A stretch of 64,000 nucleotides of DNA from Oceanimonas smirnovii ATCC BAA-899 (GCF_000381965.1 NZ_KB908455.1:1-64000); one strand, 5' to 3'; numbered from the stretch's first letter, positions 1 through 8,878 are shown. Translations and numbers: made by a program. Notes: a model not told the origin generated them from the sequence alone.

Positions 1-273
1 CAAATGGCATCAGACCTTGGATTTACTACAGCGCACCTTGCATCAATAAACCAAGGACACAAAGAATTCACTGATGAAACAGCAGCTTATATAGCTCAAG
101 TTGTCGGACTGGACACCAGCGAAGTATTACTTGAACTAGCCAAGGCAAGAGCCAAGTCAGAGACCACAAAAGCAGCTTGGGAGCGATTAATTAGAGAACA
201 CAGAAGCACCGTACAAGCCGCAGCAGTGCTGGGTTTCGGGCTGTTAAGTCAATCTGTCTCTTACTTCGCATAA
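1..273 (+). CDS. DUF3693-like phage protein, 5' end cut by window
   Basis: The frame is open from base 1, so the gene very probably begins outside the window; the ATG at 4 may be internal. The visible 90 or so residues contain a helix-turn-helix-like stretch (INQGHKEFTDETAAYIAQ) followed by LLELAKARAK and AAWERLI, which matches my memory of the DUF3693 family of filamentous-phage and prophage proteins. The C-terminus is a short hydrophobic tail (VLGFGLLSQSVSYFA). The stop codon TAA lies inside the dif-like site at 263-290, so the gene ends exactly at a presumed XerCD recombination junction. This suggests the right-hand end of a prophage integrated at dif. The family assignment is inference; the open frame and the overlap with the site are seen directly. 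Confidence 0.6.
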   Translation, partial: QMASDLGFTTAHLASINQGHKEFTDETAAYIAQVVGLDTSEVLLELAKARAKSETTKAAWERLIREHRSTVQAAAVLGFGLLSQSVSYFA

Positions 274-290
274 TGTATATTATGTTAAAT
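263..290. other. dif: dif-like XerCD recombination site (prophage/chromosome junction)
   Basis: The 28 bases divide into an 11-base arm ACTTCGCATAA, a 6-base centre TGTATA and an 11-base arm TTATGTTAAAT. From memory, E. coli dif has arms GGTGCGCATAA and TTATGTTAAAT around TGTATA, so the centre and XerD arm are identical and only the outer four bases of the XerC arm differ. The divergent XerC arm lies on the side of the phage-like gene. This is what a hybrid site made by phage integration through XerC strand exchange would look like. Biased CCCTGCCC octamers to the right support terminus location. Confidence 0.85.
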
Positions 291-339
291 GTGATATCTA
301 TGACGCCATACCGCGTCTGGAGCAGACACTCAAACTGCC

Positions 340-1629
340 CTAGTCTCTTAGCCGATCCAGGCGTTTGTTGGCGGCACTTTCGTGGCGCTCGGTTTTGCTG
401 GTGTGCAGATATTGCGATGTGGTGTCGATGCTGTCGTGACCGGCGTCAGCCTGCACATGAGATAACGGCCGGCCGTTGTAGTTGATGTCGTGAGTAATGC
501 CGGTGTGGCGAATACCGTGCACCGTGAGCGTGCGCATCTCGGCCGCGTCCTGATCAAATCCGTCTGTCATGGCCGCATCGGCGGCAGCAGCCAGCAGTTC
601 GTTGAGCAGCTCGCGCAACTGACGAATGCCCAGGTTGGCATTAAGCAGGCCCTGATCCCGGCCTCGCCCGGCGGCACGGTGGCGCACAAACAACGGCGTG
701 GTATCGTTGGGTGCCGGCAGTGCCGGTAATCCCAGATATTCACGATAGCGCTTCAGGGCGTCCAGCAACTCGCGGGAGACGGCCACGGTGCGTTTTTTAC
801 CGCCCTTGCTGACAGGGATATAAAAGCTCCAGATACCGGTTTTGCTGTCGCGGCGAAACTGGCTCATGACCGGCGAAAACCCAGGCCGGGCCGCGACTTC
901 CGAGATGCGCAGGTAACAGCCATACATCAGCGATACTAAAAATAACGTGCGTTCATGGCGTTCCGGATTGCTTTCAGCCAGTGTGTGAGCCGTGTTCATT
1001 ACATATGACCACTGTAAATCACTGAATACCCGTACTTCATCTTCCTCAAACAAAGCTGCAGGTACCGCCGCCGGCGCACCAAAGCGGCTGTGCCGCATCC
1101 AGATGGTGGCCGGATTACGCTCGGTGATTTCTTCATTAATGAGATAACCATAAAAAGAAGACAGCACCGCCATCTTGGTCTTCAGCGCCTTGTCGCTGAG
1201 CCGGTACGGCTGCTCGGCACCATCGGTTTTTTTGCCCAGGAATGGCCGCCACAGCGGATTGGGACGGCGCTCGTTCAGGGCCTTATCGGTAACAAACTGG
1301 GCCACATTACGGTAAGCAATCAGGTGCCCGGGCGGCGACTGACAATAATCCACATAGCGGTTCATGGTGCGCCGGGTCACTTCTGTCGGCGATATTTGCT
1401 CTACTTCAAGGCACCAGTGCAAAAAGGTAGTCAGCTCGCTGCGGTAGGTCTTGTAGTTGTTTTCGCTGTGGCGACTTTCCAGCAGCCATTCCATGGCGTG
1501 TTCATAGATAAAGGCGGCATCGGGTACCCGGTTCAGGGTCAGCCAGGCAATATGCTGGTTAACCTCGGCATTCCCCTCTTCCAGAAAGCGGGGAGCATCG
1601 AATAAGGGAAAAACCGGTGGAGTGTCCAT
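340..1629 (-). CDS. Tyrosine recombinase/integrase next to dif
   Basis: A 429-residue site-specific recombinase of the phage-integrase superfamily. The C-terminal catalytic domain shows the expected residues: Arg in YLRISEVAARP, a Lys-containing strand in VSKGGKKRT, HxxR in VHGIRHTG, a late His in AGHDSIDTT and the presumed nucleophile Tyr in SQYLH. The N-terminal third resembles a SAM-like core-binding domain. It is about 130 residues longer than XerC or XerD, so it is not the housekeeping dimer-resolution enzyme. The gene points toward the dif-like site and ends 50 bases from it. It may belong to another mobile element that used the terminus, or be a resident recombinase. ATG start at 1629. 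Confidence 0.85.
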   Translation of the reverse strand: MDTPPVFPLFDAPRFLEEGNAEVNQHIAWLTLNRVPDAAFIYEHAMEWLLESRHSENNYKTYRSELTTFLHWCLEVEQISPTEVTRRTMNRYVDYCQSPPGHLIAYRNVAQFVTDKALNERRPNPLWRPFLGKKTDGAEQPYRLSDKALKTKMAVLSSFYGYLINEEITERNPATIWMRHSRFGAPAAVPAALFEEDEVRVFSDLQWSYVMNTAHTLAESNPERHERTLFLVSLMYGCYLRISEVAARPGFSPVMSQFRRDSKTGIWSFYIPVSKGGKKRTVAVSRELLDALKRYREYLGLPALPAPNDTTPLFVRHRAAGRGRDQGLLNANLGIRQLRELLNELLAAAADAAMTDGFDQDAAEMRTLTVHGIRHTGITHDINYNGRPLSHVQADAGHDSIDTTSQYLHTSKTERHESAANKRLDRLRD

Positions 1630-1705
1630 AACAGCCAGGCAGGGTTAACATCAGGTGTGCGGCATAATGCCGATAAACTGCGTTATCGGCAATAAGCGCT
1701 CTGCT

Positions 1706-2176
1706 TTAGCGCGTCACTTCAAATAAAAACCGGTATGTCAGCGTGTTGCCCTCGTGTTCAACATTCAGCACCCAGGCCCAGATCATGCTGGCTTCGGTAC
1801 AGCTGCCCACCAGCGCACTGCCCTGCCAGACACCGGCATCGGTTTGTTCAATCAGGGCCGGCAGCGTGCCCATGTACATGCTGTCGCCTTCCAGTACGCT
1901 GCGGGTAATGGTGGCATCAGGATCAGACAGCACTACATTAAGTAAAAACGGGCTTTCTGCCTGCAATTTGTCTGCAGAAAGTTGTGCAGTAGCTACCAGT
2001 TCTTGCTGTTCCTGCACACAAGTCATGTGACCAATGTCACAATAATCAAATGTTTTTTGTACTGACTCCCCTGCTGTTTCATTCGTACCGCAGGTGCGCA
2101 GAAAGAAAGCAGCCAGTAAAACCAGCAGCACTATCAGAATTTGCACCAGCTTGGGGCCGGTAAGACGCTCTCTCAT
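1706..2176 (-). CDS. Membrane-anchored hypothetical protein divergent from ccoN
   Basis: A 156-residue protein of unknown function. A single hydrophobic segment near residues 9-27 (LVQILIVLLVLLAAFFL) follows a short basic N-terminus, so it is probably anchored in the inner membrane with the rest outside. A Cys follows the helix, but RTC is a poor lipobox. Further Cys residues occur in YCDIGHMTC and near the C-terminus (GSCTEAS), which could form periplasmic disulfides. It is transcribed away from ccoN, and the FNR box at 2218-2231 lies about 42 bases upstream of its ATG, so it could share oxygen control with the oxidase operon. No family recognised with certainty. Confidence 0.7.
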   Translation of the reverse strand: MRERLTGPKLVQILIVLLVLLAAFFLRTCGTNETAGESVQKTFDYCDIGHMTCVQEQQELVATAQLSADKLQAESPFLLNVVLSDPDATITRSVLEGDSMYMGTLPALIEQTDAGVWQGSALVGSCTEASMIWAWVLNVEHEGNTLTYRFLFEVTR

Positions 2177-2217
2177 ACTATTTTTATCCCTGTTGCAAGG
2201 TGAATTCGTGGCTCGGC

Positions 2218-2231
2218 TTGATCTCGATCAA
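2218..2231. promoter_or_regulatory. FNR box upstream of ccoN
   Basis: TTGATCTCGATCAA is a perfect match to the FNR consensus TTGAT-N4-ATCAA. It lies in the 306-base gap between the divergent hypothetical gene and ccoN, about 250 bases upstream of ccoN, and fnr itself is encoded at 9609-10352. A weak -10-like TATGGA follows at 2249. FNR-dependent expression of cbb3 oxidase is well known, so this is probably the main activation site for ccoNOQP. Confidence 0.8.
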
Positions 2232-2348
2232 CGCCCTTCGTTATGCCTTATGGAGCGGTTAAAGGGGCAATCATATTACTGTTTATACTGTTATTTTCGC
2301 ACCCACTCCATTATCATCATGGCCGGGTTTTAGGGGGGCGCTTTTCTT

Positions 2349-2366
2349 TGTTAACAAAGAGTTAAT
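2349..2366. promoter_or_regulatory. Possible ArcA-binding direct repeat upstream of ccoN
   Basis: The stretch TGTTAACAAAGAGTTAAT contains two GTTAA units starting 11 bases apart (2350 and 2361), the spacing known for ArcA direct repeats. It is about 115 bases upstream of ccoN. It also contains the palindrome CTTTGTTAACAAAG, so another regulator is possible. Prediction from sequence only. Confidence 0.4.
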
Positions 2367-2482
2367 AAAGCAGAGCGCATGCTGAAGCCTTAGGTAGAAA
2401 CCGGTAACTTTATCCTTCCGATGTGAGCACCCTGGCGTGAGCACTAAATCTGAATAACAGCAGTGGAAGCGGAACTATAACG

Positions 2483-3907
2483 ATGAGTCAAACTAATAAT
2501 CAACCAAACTACAACTACGCCGTAGTTCGTCAGTTTACGGTCGCCACCGTATTCTGGGGTATCGTGGGTATGTCGTTGGGTGTGCTGATTGCAGCACAGC
2601 TGATCTGGCCTGCTCTTAACTTTGAGACACCCTGGCTGACCTACAGTCGGCTTCGCCCGTTACACACCAACGCAGTGATTTTTGCGTTTGGCGTTAACGC
2701 CCTGATGGCCACCTCCTTCTATGTGGTACAACGCACCTGTCAGACCCGCCTCTTTGGTGGTGGCCTGGCATCGTTTGTATTCTGGGGCTGGCAGGCCATT
2801 CTTGTTGCTGCCGTTATCTCTTTGCCGCTGGGTTACACCACCAGTAAAGAATACGCAGAGCTGGAATGGCCGATCGACATCGCCATTACCGTGGTCTGGG
2901 TAGCCTATGCTGCCGTCTTCTTCGGTACTGTGTCCCGTCGCACCACCTCTCACATCTATGTAGCCAACTGGTTTTACGGCGGTTTTATCCTGACCGTTGC
3001 CGTGCTGCACATTGTGAACAGCATGGCCATTCCGGTCAGCGGCATGAAGTCCTACTCCATGTATTCCGGTGCTGCCGATGCCATGATCCAGTGGTGGTAT
3101 GGTCATAACGCCGTTGGCTTCCTGCTGACTGCCGGCTTCCTGGGCATGATGTACTACTTCGTTCCCAAACAGGCTGGTCGTCCGGTTTATTCCTACCGTC
3201 TGTCCATTGTGCACTTCTGGGCACTGATCACCCTGTATATCTGGGCCGGTCCGCACCACCTGCACTACACTGCCCTGCCCGACTGGGCTCAGTCTCTGGG
3301 TATGGTAATGTCCCTGATCCTGTTTGTTCCGTCATGGGGCGGCATGATCAACGGCATCATGACGCTGTCCGGTGCCTGGCACAAACTGCGCTACGATCCC
3401 ATTCTGCGTTTCCTCATTGTGTCCCTGTCGTTCTACGGCATGTCCACCTTTGAAGGCCCCATGATGGCGATTAAAACCGTTAACGCCCTCTCCCACTACA
3501 CCGACTGGACCGTAGGTCACGTTCACTCCGGTGCCCTGGGCTGGGTTGCCATGGTTTCTATCGGCTCTGTTTATCATCTGATCCCCAACCTGTTCGGTCA
3601 GCAGCGCATGTTCAGTGTGGCCCTGATCAACACGCACTTCTGGCTGGCAACCATCGGCACCGTGCTGTACATCGTGGCCATGTGGATCAGTGGTGTCATG
3701 CAGGGTCTGATGTGGCGTGCTGTGAACGAAGACGGCACCCTGACCTACAGCTTTGTTGAAAGTCTGCAGGCCTCTTATCCGTTCTACTTCGTACGTTTCC
3801 TGGGCGGTGTCTTCTTTGTCACCGGTATGCTGCTGATGGCGTATAACGTTTATCGCACCATCAAGGCGCCGAAAGGCTCCCTGCAAGCAATCCCCCAACC
3901 GGCCTGA
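2483..3907 (+). CDS. ccoN: cbb3-type cytochrome c oxidase subunit I
   Basis: Catalytic subunit of the high-affinity cbb3 oxidase, which reduces oxygen in the inner membrane at low oxygen tension. The 474-residue product is full length for the family and is a polytopic membrane protein. Recognisable parts are [15 protein letters not shown] (low-spin heme His region), [15 protein letters not shown] (CuB and heme b3 region), [15 protein letters not shown] and [12 protein letters not shown]. It opens the ccoNOQP operon, with ccoO starting 17 bases after its stop. The upstream FNR box and ArcA-like repeat point to induction under oxygen limitation. Confidence 0.98.
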   Translation: MSQTNNQPNYNYAVVRQFTVATVFWGIVGMSLGVLIAAQLIWPALNFETPWLTYSRLRPLHTNAVIFAFGVNALMATSFYVVQRTCQTRLFGGGLASFVFWGWQAILVAAVISLPLGYTTSKEYAELEWPIDIAITVVWVAYAAVFFGTVSRRTTSHIYVANWFYGGFILTVAVLHIVNSMAIPVSGMKSYSMYSGAADAMIQWWYGHNAVGFLLTAGFLGMMYYFVPKQAGRPVYSYRLSIVHFWALITLYIWAGPHHLHYTALPDWAQSLGMVMSLILFVPSWGGMINGIMTLSGAWHKLRYDPILRFLIVSLSFYGMSTFEGPMMAIKTVNALSHYTDWTVGHVHSGALGWVAMVSIGSVYHLIPNLFGQQRMFSVALINTHFWLATIGTVLYIVAMWISGVMQGLMWRAVNEDGTLTYSFVESLQASYPFYFVRFLGGVFFVTGMLLMAYNVYRTIKAPKGSLQAIPQPA

Positions 3908-3924
3908 TTTAAGGAGACTTGTGA

Positions 3925-4533
3925 ATGAAAAACCGTCATGAACTGGTCGAGAAGAATACGTTCTGGCTTATGGTCCTGACCGTGGTTGCCATCAGTTTTG
4001 GTGGCCTGGTAGAGATTGTGCCGCTGTTCTTCCAGCAACAGACCAATGAGCCGGTAGAGGGTCTGCGCCCTTACACTGCGCTGGAAATGGAAGGCCGTGA
4101 CATCTACATCCGTGAAGGTTGTCATGTGTGTCACAGCCAGATGATCCGTCCGTTCCGTGCCGAAACCGAGCGTTACGGTCACTACTCTGTCGCCGGTGAA
4201 AGCGTGTGGGAGCACCCTTTCCTGTGGGGTTCCAAGCGTACCGGTCCGGATCTGGCCCGTGTGGGTGGCCGCTACTCCGACGAGTGGCATCGTGTGCACC
4301 TGATCAATCCGCGTGATGTGGTGCCCGAGTCCAACATGCCCGGTTTCCCCTGGCTGGAAACCAACGAGCTGGATGGCAAGAATACCGCCAACAAACTGCG
4401 CGTGTTCCGGGACAGCTTTGGTGTTCCTTACACCGATGCCGACATTGAAGGCGCTGAGCAAGCGGTGAAAGGCAAAACCGAAATGGAAGCCGTTATCGCT
4501 TATCTGCAATCCTTGGGTCACGCCCTTAAATAA
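3925..4533 (+). CDS. ccoO: cbb3-type cytochrome c oxidase subunit II (monoheme)
   Basis: Membrane-anchored c-type cytochrome subunit of the cbb3 oxidase, 202 residues. One transmembrane helix (about residues 11-31, [21 protein letters not shown]) is followed by a periplasmic domain with a single heme-binding motif CHVCHSQM and the conserved [19 protein letters not shown] stretch. A Met in [11 protein letters not shown] is a likely axial ligand. A good ribosome site (AAGGAGA) precedes the ATG. It passes electrons between CcoP and CcoN. Confidence 0.98.
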   Translation: MKNRHELVEKNTFWLMVLTVVAISFGGLVEIVPLFFQQQTNEPVEGLRPYTALEMEGRDIYIREGCHVCHSQMIRPFRAETERYGHYSVAGESVWEHPFLWGSKRTGPDLARVGGRYSDEWHRVHLINPRDVVPESNMPGFPWLETNELDGKNTANKLRVFRDSFGVPYTDADIEGAEQAVKGKTEMEAVIAYLQSLGHALK

Positions 4534-4544
4534 CCGGAGTCGAT

Positions 4545-4760
4545 ATGGATTTCAGTACCTTGGAAGCCCTGAAGCCAACCCTGATAAGCTTTCAGACCCT
4601 GGCTCTGTTGGTGTTGTTTGCAGGCATTGTCTGGTGGGCCTTTGGCAAACGCAGAAAGGGCAAATTTGATGATGCCGCCAACTCCATCTTTGATGAGAAG
4701 GAAGAGCAACAACATCGCCAGGGTGCTGAGAAGGATCGCGCAGGAGCTAATAAAGAATGA
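4545..4760 (+). CDS. ccoQ: cbb3-type cytochrome oxidase small subunit
   Basis: A 71-residue protein with one transmembrane helix near residues 10-30 (ISFQTLALLVLFAGIVWWAFG) and a charged cytoplasmic tail rich in Lys, Glu and Gln, as expected of CcoQ/FixQ, which stabilises the cbb3 complex. It lies between ccoO and ccoP; its last four bases overlap the start of ccoP in an ATGA arrangement, indicating translational coupling. Confidence 0.93.
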   Translation: MDFSTLEALKPTLISFQTLALLVLFAGIVWWAFGKRRKGKFDDAANSIFDEKEEQQHRQGAEKDRAGANKE

Positions 4761-5734
4761 ATACTTTTTTAAGCATTTTTGTAACCGTGATCAGCCTGGG
4801 TACCATCTTCGGTTGCCTGACGCTGCTAATCTGGTGCACCAAAGACAAAATGGGAATGGAAGAAGGCGCGCCCACCGGGCACACCTTTGACGGCATTTCT
4901 GAGCTGAACAACCCGCTGCCCAAGTGGTGGAGCTACATGTTCGTGTTCATGATTGTCTTTTCTCTGATTTATCTGGTGCTCTACCCCGGTCTGGGCAACT
5001 TCAAGGGCATTCTGGGCTGGGAAAGTTCCAACCAGGACGTACGTTCTCTGGAAGAATCCCGTGCAGCGTCTGCGGCTGCCCGTGAAGAAGGCCGTCTGGT
5101 GCAGTATGAGCGTGAAATGGTTAAAGCTGATGAAGTCTTCGGTGCCAAGTTCCGTGAGCTGGTATACGAGGCCGACGGCGAGACCTACCGCGCCATTGCT
5201 GATATCGCCCAGGACAAGGAAGCTACCAAAGTGGGTCAGCGTCTGTATCTGCAGAACTGTGCCCAGTGTCATGGCTCCGACGCCCGTGGTGCCCGCGGCT
5301 TTCCCAACCTGACCGACGGTGACTGGCTGTGGGGTGGTTCACCTGAAGCCATCAAACACACCATAGTGGCAGGCCGCAAATCTGCCGGCATGGCAGCCTG
5401 GGGCCCCATGCTGGGTGAAGAAGGTGTGCAGGAAGTTGCCAGCTATGTGCTGAGCCTGTCAGGTCGTAAGGTTGATCCGGTGGAAGCCCAGAAAGGCCAG
5501 GCCCGCTTTGGTATCTGTGCCGGTTGTCATGGTGTTGACGGCAAAGGTAACCAGGCGCTGGGTGCGCCTAACCTGACCGATAACATCTGGCTCTATGGCG
5601 GCTCCCGCGCTGCGGTGGAAGACTCCATCCGTAACGGTCGCGCCGGTGTCATGCCTGCCTGGAATGACATTCTGGGCGAAGACAAGGTTCACCTGCTGGC
5701 CTCTTATGTTTACAGCCTGAGTAACGAGCAGTAA
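4757..5734 (+). CDS. ccoP: cbb3-type cytochrome c oxidase diheme subunit III
   Basis: Membrane-bound diheme cytochrome c that feeds electrons into the oxidase. Two N-terminal transmembrane segments (about residues 4-24 and 55-75) are followed by two tandem cytochrome c domains, each with a CxxCH motif (NCAQCHG and CAGCHGVDGKG) and a Met ligand region (AGMAAWGP, GVMPAWND). At 325 residues it has the longer two-helix N-terminus seen in many gammaproteobacteria. It overlaps ccoQ by four bases and is the last gene before a strong terminator. Confidence 0.97.
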   Translation: MNTFLSIFVTVISLGTIFGCLTLLIWCTKDKMGMEEGAPTGHTFDGISELNNPLPKWWSYMFVFMIVFSLIYLVLYPGLGNFKGILGWESSNQDVRSLEESRAASAAAREEGRLVQYEREMVKADEVFGAKFRELVYEADGETYRAIADIAQDKEATKVGQRLYLQNCAQCHGSDARGARGFPNLTDGDWLWGGSPEAIKHTIVAGRKSAGMAAWGPMLGEEGVQEVASYVLSLSGRKVDPVEAQKGQARFGICAGCHGVDGKGNQALGAPNLTDNIWLYGGSRAAVEDSIRNGRAGVMPAWNDILGEDKVHLLASYVYSLSNEQ

Positions 5735-5753
5735 CGCTCAGGGCATAACACAG

Positions 5754-5780
5754 AAAGCCCCGTTCGCGGGGCTTTTTTGT
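5754..5780 (+). terminator. Rho-independent terminator after ccoP
   Basis: AAAGCCCCG, a TTCG tetraloop and CGGGGCTTT form a perfect stem followed by a T run. It separates the structural genes ccoNOQP from the assembly genes ccoHIS; partial read-through is possible. Confidence 0.93.
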
Positions 5781-5822
5781 TATATTGGCAACCGACCCTT
5801 TTTGTAGTAGGAATTCTCCATT

Positions 5823-6308
5823 ATGCAACGTCCCTGGTATCAGCAATTCTGGCCCTGGTTTTTGATTGTTCTGCCCGCTTGTGTGGTGGTGGCCAGCCTT
5901 TATACCTTTTATCTGGCGAACTCCCATGCCGACTCCATGGTGGTGGATGACTATTACAAAAAAGGCCGTGCCATCAATCAGGACTTAAGCGAGCTGAAAG
6001 AAGCCGAGCGTCTTGGTCTGATTGCCGAACTGAAACTTGAAAACGGTGAAATCGCCATTCGAATGCAGGGTGAGCATGAAGCAGGTGAAGCGATTTATCT
6101 GCGCCTCAGTCACCCGACCCTGGAAGCCCAGGACGTGCAGGCACTGCTGAGCAGTGATGCCAATGGTATTTATCGTCTGCGTCCGGATCATGAGCTGCTC
6201 AAAGGCAAGTGGCACTTGCAGCTGGAAGCGTTTGACAAGCGCTGGCGGCTGCAGAATACCGTTTATCTGCCCTCATCGGACTGGCTTCAGATCCGCGCCG
6301 GGAGCTGA
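5823..6308 (+). CDS. ccoH: CcoH/FixH family cbb3 oxidase assembly protein
   Basis: A 161-residue protein with one N-terminal transmembrane segment (FWPWFLIVLPACVVVASLYT, residues 10-30) followed by a periplasmic domain containing VDDYYKKGRAINQDL, the hallmark of the FixH/CcoH family. CcoH is needed for assembly or stability of the cbb3 oxidase. It starts 43 bases after the ccoP terminator and is followed after three bases by ccoI, so it heads the assembly operon ccoH-ccoI-ccoS. Confidence 0.93.
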   Translation: MQRPWYQQFWPWFLIVLPACVVVASLYTFYLANSHADSMVVDDYYKKGRAINQDLSELKEAERLGLIAELKLENGEIAIRMQGEHEAGEAIYLRLSHPTLEAQDVQALLSSDANGIYRLRPDHELLKGKWHLQLEAFDKRWRLQNTVYLPSSDWLQIRAGS

Positions 6309-6311
6309 GCC

Positions 6312-8681
6312 ATGAGCGGCTGTTTTCATTGCGGTGAGCCCGTGCCCGCCGGGGTGGCGTTTACTGCCACCCTGGAAGGGGAATCCCGCCACTTTTGTTG
6401 TCCTGGTTGCCAGGCCGTAGCTGAAACCATTATCGACTGTGGCCTGGGCAGTTATTATCAGCACAGAACCAGCACTGCCCCCAAAGCTGACGCCGTGCCC
6501 GATGAGCTGCGCCGGTTACAGCATTACGATCTGGATGAAATTCAGCAGGATTTTGTGCTGGAGCGGGATCATGTGCGTGAAGTTCAATTATCTATTGGCG
6601 GGCTGACCTGTGCCGCCTGCGCCTGGTTGATTGAACGCCATCTTGCGCAGGTGCCCGGTGTTATTCTCATTCAGGTGAATACCACCACAGAGCGGGCCCG
6701 GCTGCGCTGGGACGACCGTCAAACCCGGCTCAGTACTCTGCTCGCCGCTTTTGCTCAAATTGGCTATCAGGCGCGCCCTTTTCTGCCTCACCAGCAGGAG
6801 CAGGATTATAACCGTGAAGTGAAATCTTATCTGCTGCGCCTGGGGGTGGCCGGCATTGCCAGCATGCAGGTGATGATGGTGGGCTTTGCCCTCTATGAAG
6901 ATCTGTTCCCGGATATTGATCCCGGCCTGGTACAGCTGTTTCGCTGGGTCAGCCTGTGGCTGTCGATTCCGGTGATGAGTTACTCTGCCCTGCCCTTCTA
7001 TCGTAATGCCTGGCGCGGTCTCAGACATGGCGCGCTTAACATGGACTTGCCGGTGTCTCTGGCCATGTTGTTTGCTTTTTTCGCCTCCATGTATGCCACC
7101 GTTACTGCCAGCGGTGAAGTGTATTACGAGTGTGTGTCCATGTTTGCGTTTTTGCTGCTCACCGGCCGCTTTCTGGAAATGCGGGCCAAACGCAAGGCAT
7201 CGGAAACCACGGCTAACCTCACTCACCATATTCCCATGCTGGCCCGGGTTGAAGTGGGTGCCGATGAGCAGGAAGTGGCTGCACGCACCCTGCAACCCGG
7301 GCAGATAGTACGGGTATCGCCGGGCTCGGTGATCCCTGCCGACGGCGACATTATTGAAGGCCGTACCAGTGTGGATGAAGCCATGCTCACCGGCGAACAT
7401 CTGCCGGTATCACGCAGCCCGGGTGAGCCGGTATTTGCCGGCACCACCAATGTGGAATCACCGCTGCGCATTCGGGTCAGCCGCAGTCTGGCCGATGCGC
7501 GGGTGTCAGAAATTCTGCGCGCTCAGGATGACGCCCTGCTGGAAAAACCCCGGGTCGCCGTGCTGGCTGATCAGCTGTCCCGCTATTTTGTAGCCGCATT
7601 GCTGCTGGCCACGCTGGGCACCTGGCTGGTGTGGTTGCAGCTGGATGCCGACCGTGCTTTCTGGGTGATGCTGTCGGTGCTGGTGGCCACCTGCCCCTGT
7701 GCTCTCTCTCTGGCTACACCCACGGCACTGACCGTGGCCACGTCACGACTCACACAGGGAGGAGTGCTGGTGCGCCGGGCTCATGTCCTGGATACCCTGC
7801 CCAAAGCAAATCGTATGGTGTTTGATAAAACCGGCACCCTGACTCAGGGTAAAGTGGCCCTGGCGGGCGTGAACCATGCTGAAGACCTGACCAAAGAGCA
7901 GGCGCTGGCACTGGCGGCGGCGCTGGAAGCCGGCTCTGAGCATCCTATTGCCAGAGCGTTTGCACCCCATGCCAATACCGGCATTCAGGTAGCCGGGCGG
8001 CAAAACCATGTGGGTCAGGGCGTAAGCGGTGTTATCAATGGTCAAGAATGGCGGCTGGGCAGCGCTGCCTGGCTGCAACCCAAGGCACAGGATGCCAGCC
8101 TGTGTGTGTATCTGGCCAATGCCGATGGCGTGCAGGCCCGTTTTGAGCTGGCCGATCCGCTGCGTGAAGACGCGGCTGCGCTGGTTGCAGCCTGTCATCA
8201 GCAGGGTCTGAAAACCACCATTCTAACCGGAGACGGCTCCGGCCAGGCAGACAAGCTTGCCAGCGAGCTGGGTGTCTGTGAACTGCGTAAAAATGCCAGC
8301 CCCGATGACAAGTTACGCTATCTGCAAGAGCGTGCCGCCGCTGGCGAGATTTGTCTGATGGTGGGCGACGGTATTAACGATGCGCCTGTACTGGCGGGCG
8401 CTCATGCCTCTTTTGCCATGGCCGGTGGCACTGATATCGCCAAAAACAGCGCCGATGCTATTTTGCTCGGCGATAATCTGCAGCGGCTGATAATGGCAAG
8501 ACGCATTGCCGCTGCTGCCCGGCGTATTATTAAACAGAACTTTTCCTGGGCACTGGGCTATAACCTGGTGGTGCTGCCGCTGGCTGCCATGGGGCATGTC
8601 TCGCCCTGGTTTGCCATGATTGGCATGTCAGCCAGCTCACTCATTGTTATGACCAACTCCCTGAGGTTATCCCGCTTATGA
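6312..8681 (+). CDS. ccoI: Copper-translocating P1B-type ATPase for cbb3 assembly
   Basis: Copper-exporting P-type ATPase (CcoI/FixI) that supplies copper for the CuB site of cbb3 oxidase. The 789 residues begin with a Cys-rich metal-binding segment (CFHCGEPVP, CCPGC), then an HMA domain with TCAAC around residues 98-103, transmembrane helices, the TGE loop (AMLTGEHLP), the intramembrane CPC motif near residue 460 (ATCPCALSLATP), the phosphorylation motif DKTGTLT near 504, and the hinge GDGINDAPVLAGA. Full length for the family. The stop overlaps the start of ccoS by four bases. Confidence 0.97.
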   Translation: MSGCFHCGEPVPAGVAFTATLEGESRHFCCPGCQAVAETIIDCGLGSYYQHRTSTAPKADAVPDELRRLQHYDLDEIQQDFVLERDHVREVQLSIGGLTCAACAWLIERHLAQVPGVILIQVNTTTERARLRWDDRQTRLSTLLAAFAQIGYQARPFLPHQQEQDYNREVKSYLLRLGVAGIASMQVMMVGFALYEDLFPDIDPGLVQLFRWVSLWLSIPVMSYSALPFYRNAWRGLRHGALNMDLPVSLAMLFAFFASMYATVTASGEVYYECVSMFAFLLLTGRFLEMRAKRKASETTANLTHHIPMLARVEVGADEQEVAARTLQPGQIVRVSPGSVIPADGDIIEGRTSVDEAMLTGEHLPVSRSPGEPVFAGTTNVESPLRIRVSRSLADARVSEILRAQDDALLEKPRVAVLADQLSRYFVAALLLATLGTWLVWLQLDADRAFWVMLSVLVATCPCALSLATPTALTVATSRLTQGGVLVRRAHVLDTLPKANRMVFDKTGTLTQGKVALAGVNHAEDLTKEQALALAAALEAGSEHPIARAFAPHANTGIQVAGRQNHVGQGVSGVINGQEWRLGSAAWLQPKAQDASLCVYLANADGVQARFELADPLREDAAALVAACHQQGLKTTILTGDGSGQADKLASELGVCELRKNASPDDKLRYLQERAAAGEICLMVGDGINDAPVLAGAHASFAMAGGTDIAKNSADAILLGDNLQRLIMARRIAAAARRIIKQNFSWALGYNLVVLPLAAMGHVSPWFAMIGMSASSLIVMTNSLRLSRL

Positions 8682-8878
8682 ACGGTGACACTATCTGGTA
8701 TTTGATTTTGCCCATCGCCCTGATCCTGCTGGTGGTGGTGATTGCTGTCTTTCTCTGGTCAGTAAGAAGTAATCAGTTCGAGGATCTGGATCGCCACGGT
8801 AATAATATTTTGTTTGATGATGACAGCGAAGCCCACCGCCGGGCTCAGAGCAAGCGCGATGATGACCGGTCAGCTTGA
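8678..8878 (+). CDS. ccoS: cbb3-type cytochrome oxidase assembly protein CcoS
   Basis: A 66-residue membrane protein with one N-terminal helix (LILPIALILLVVVIAVFLWSV) and the CcoS signature SNQFEDLDRHGNNILFDDD. CcoS is required for cofactor insertion into the cbb3 oxidase. The ATGA overlap with ccoI and the overlap of its 3' end with the next gene indicate a tightly coupled operon. Confidence 0.96.
   Translation: MNGDTIWYLILPIALILLVVVIAVFLWSVRSNQFEDLDRHGNNILFDDDSEAHRRAQSKRDDDRSA

Noticed and set aside
273..485. 70-codon plus-strand ORF across the dif right flank
   Set aside because: Starts inside the dif site and runs antisense to the recombinase 3' end; Cys/Arg-rich translation with no family.
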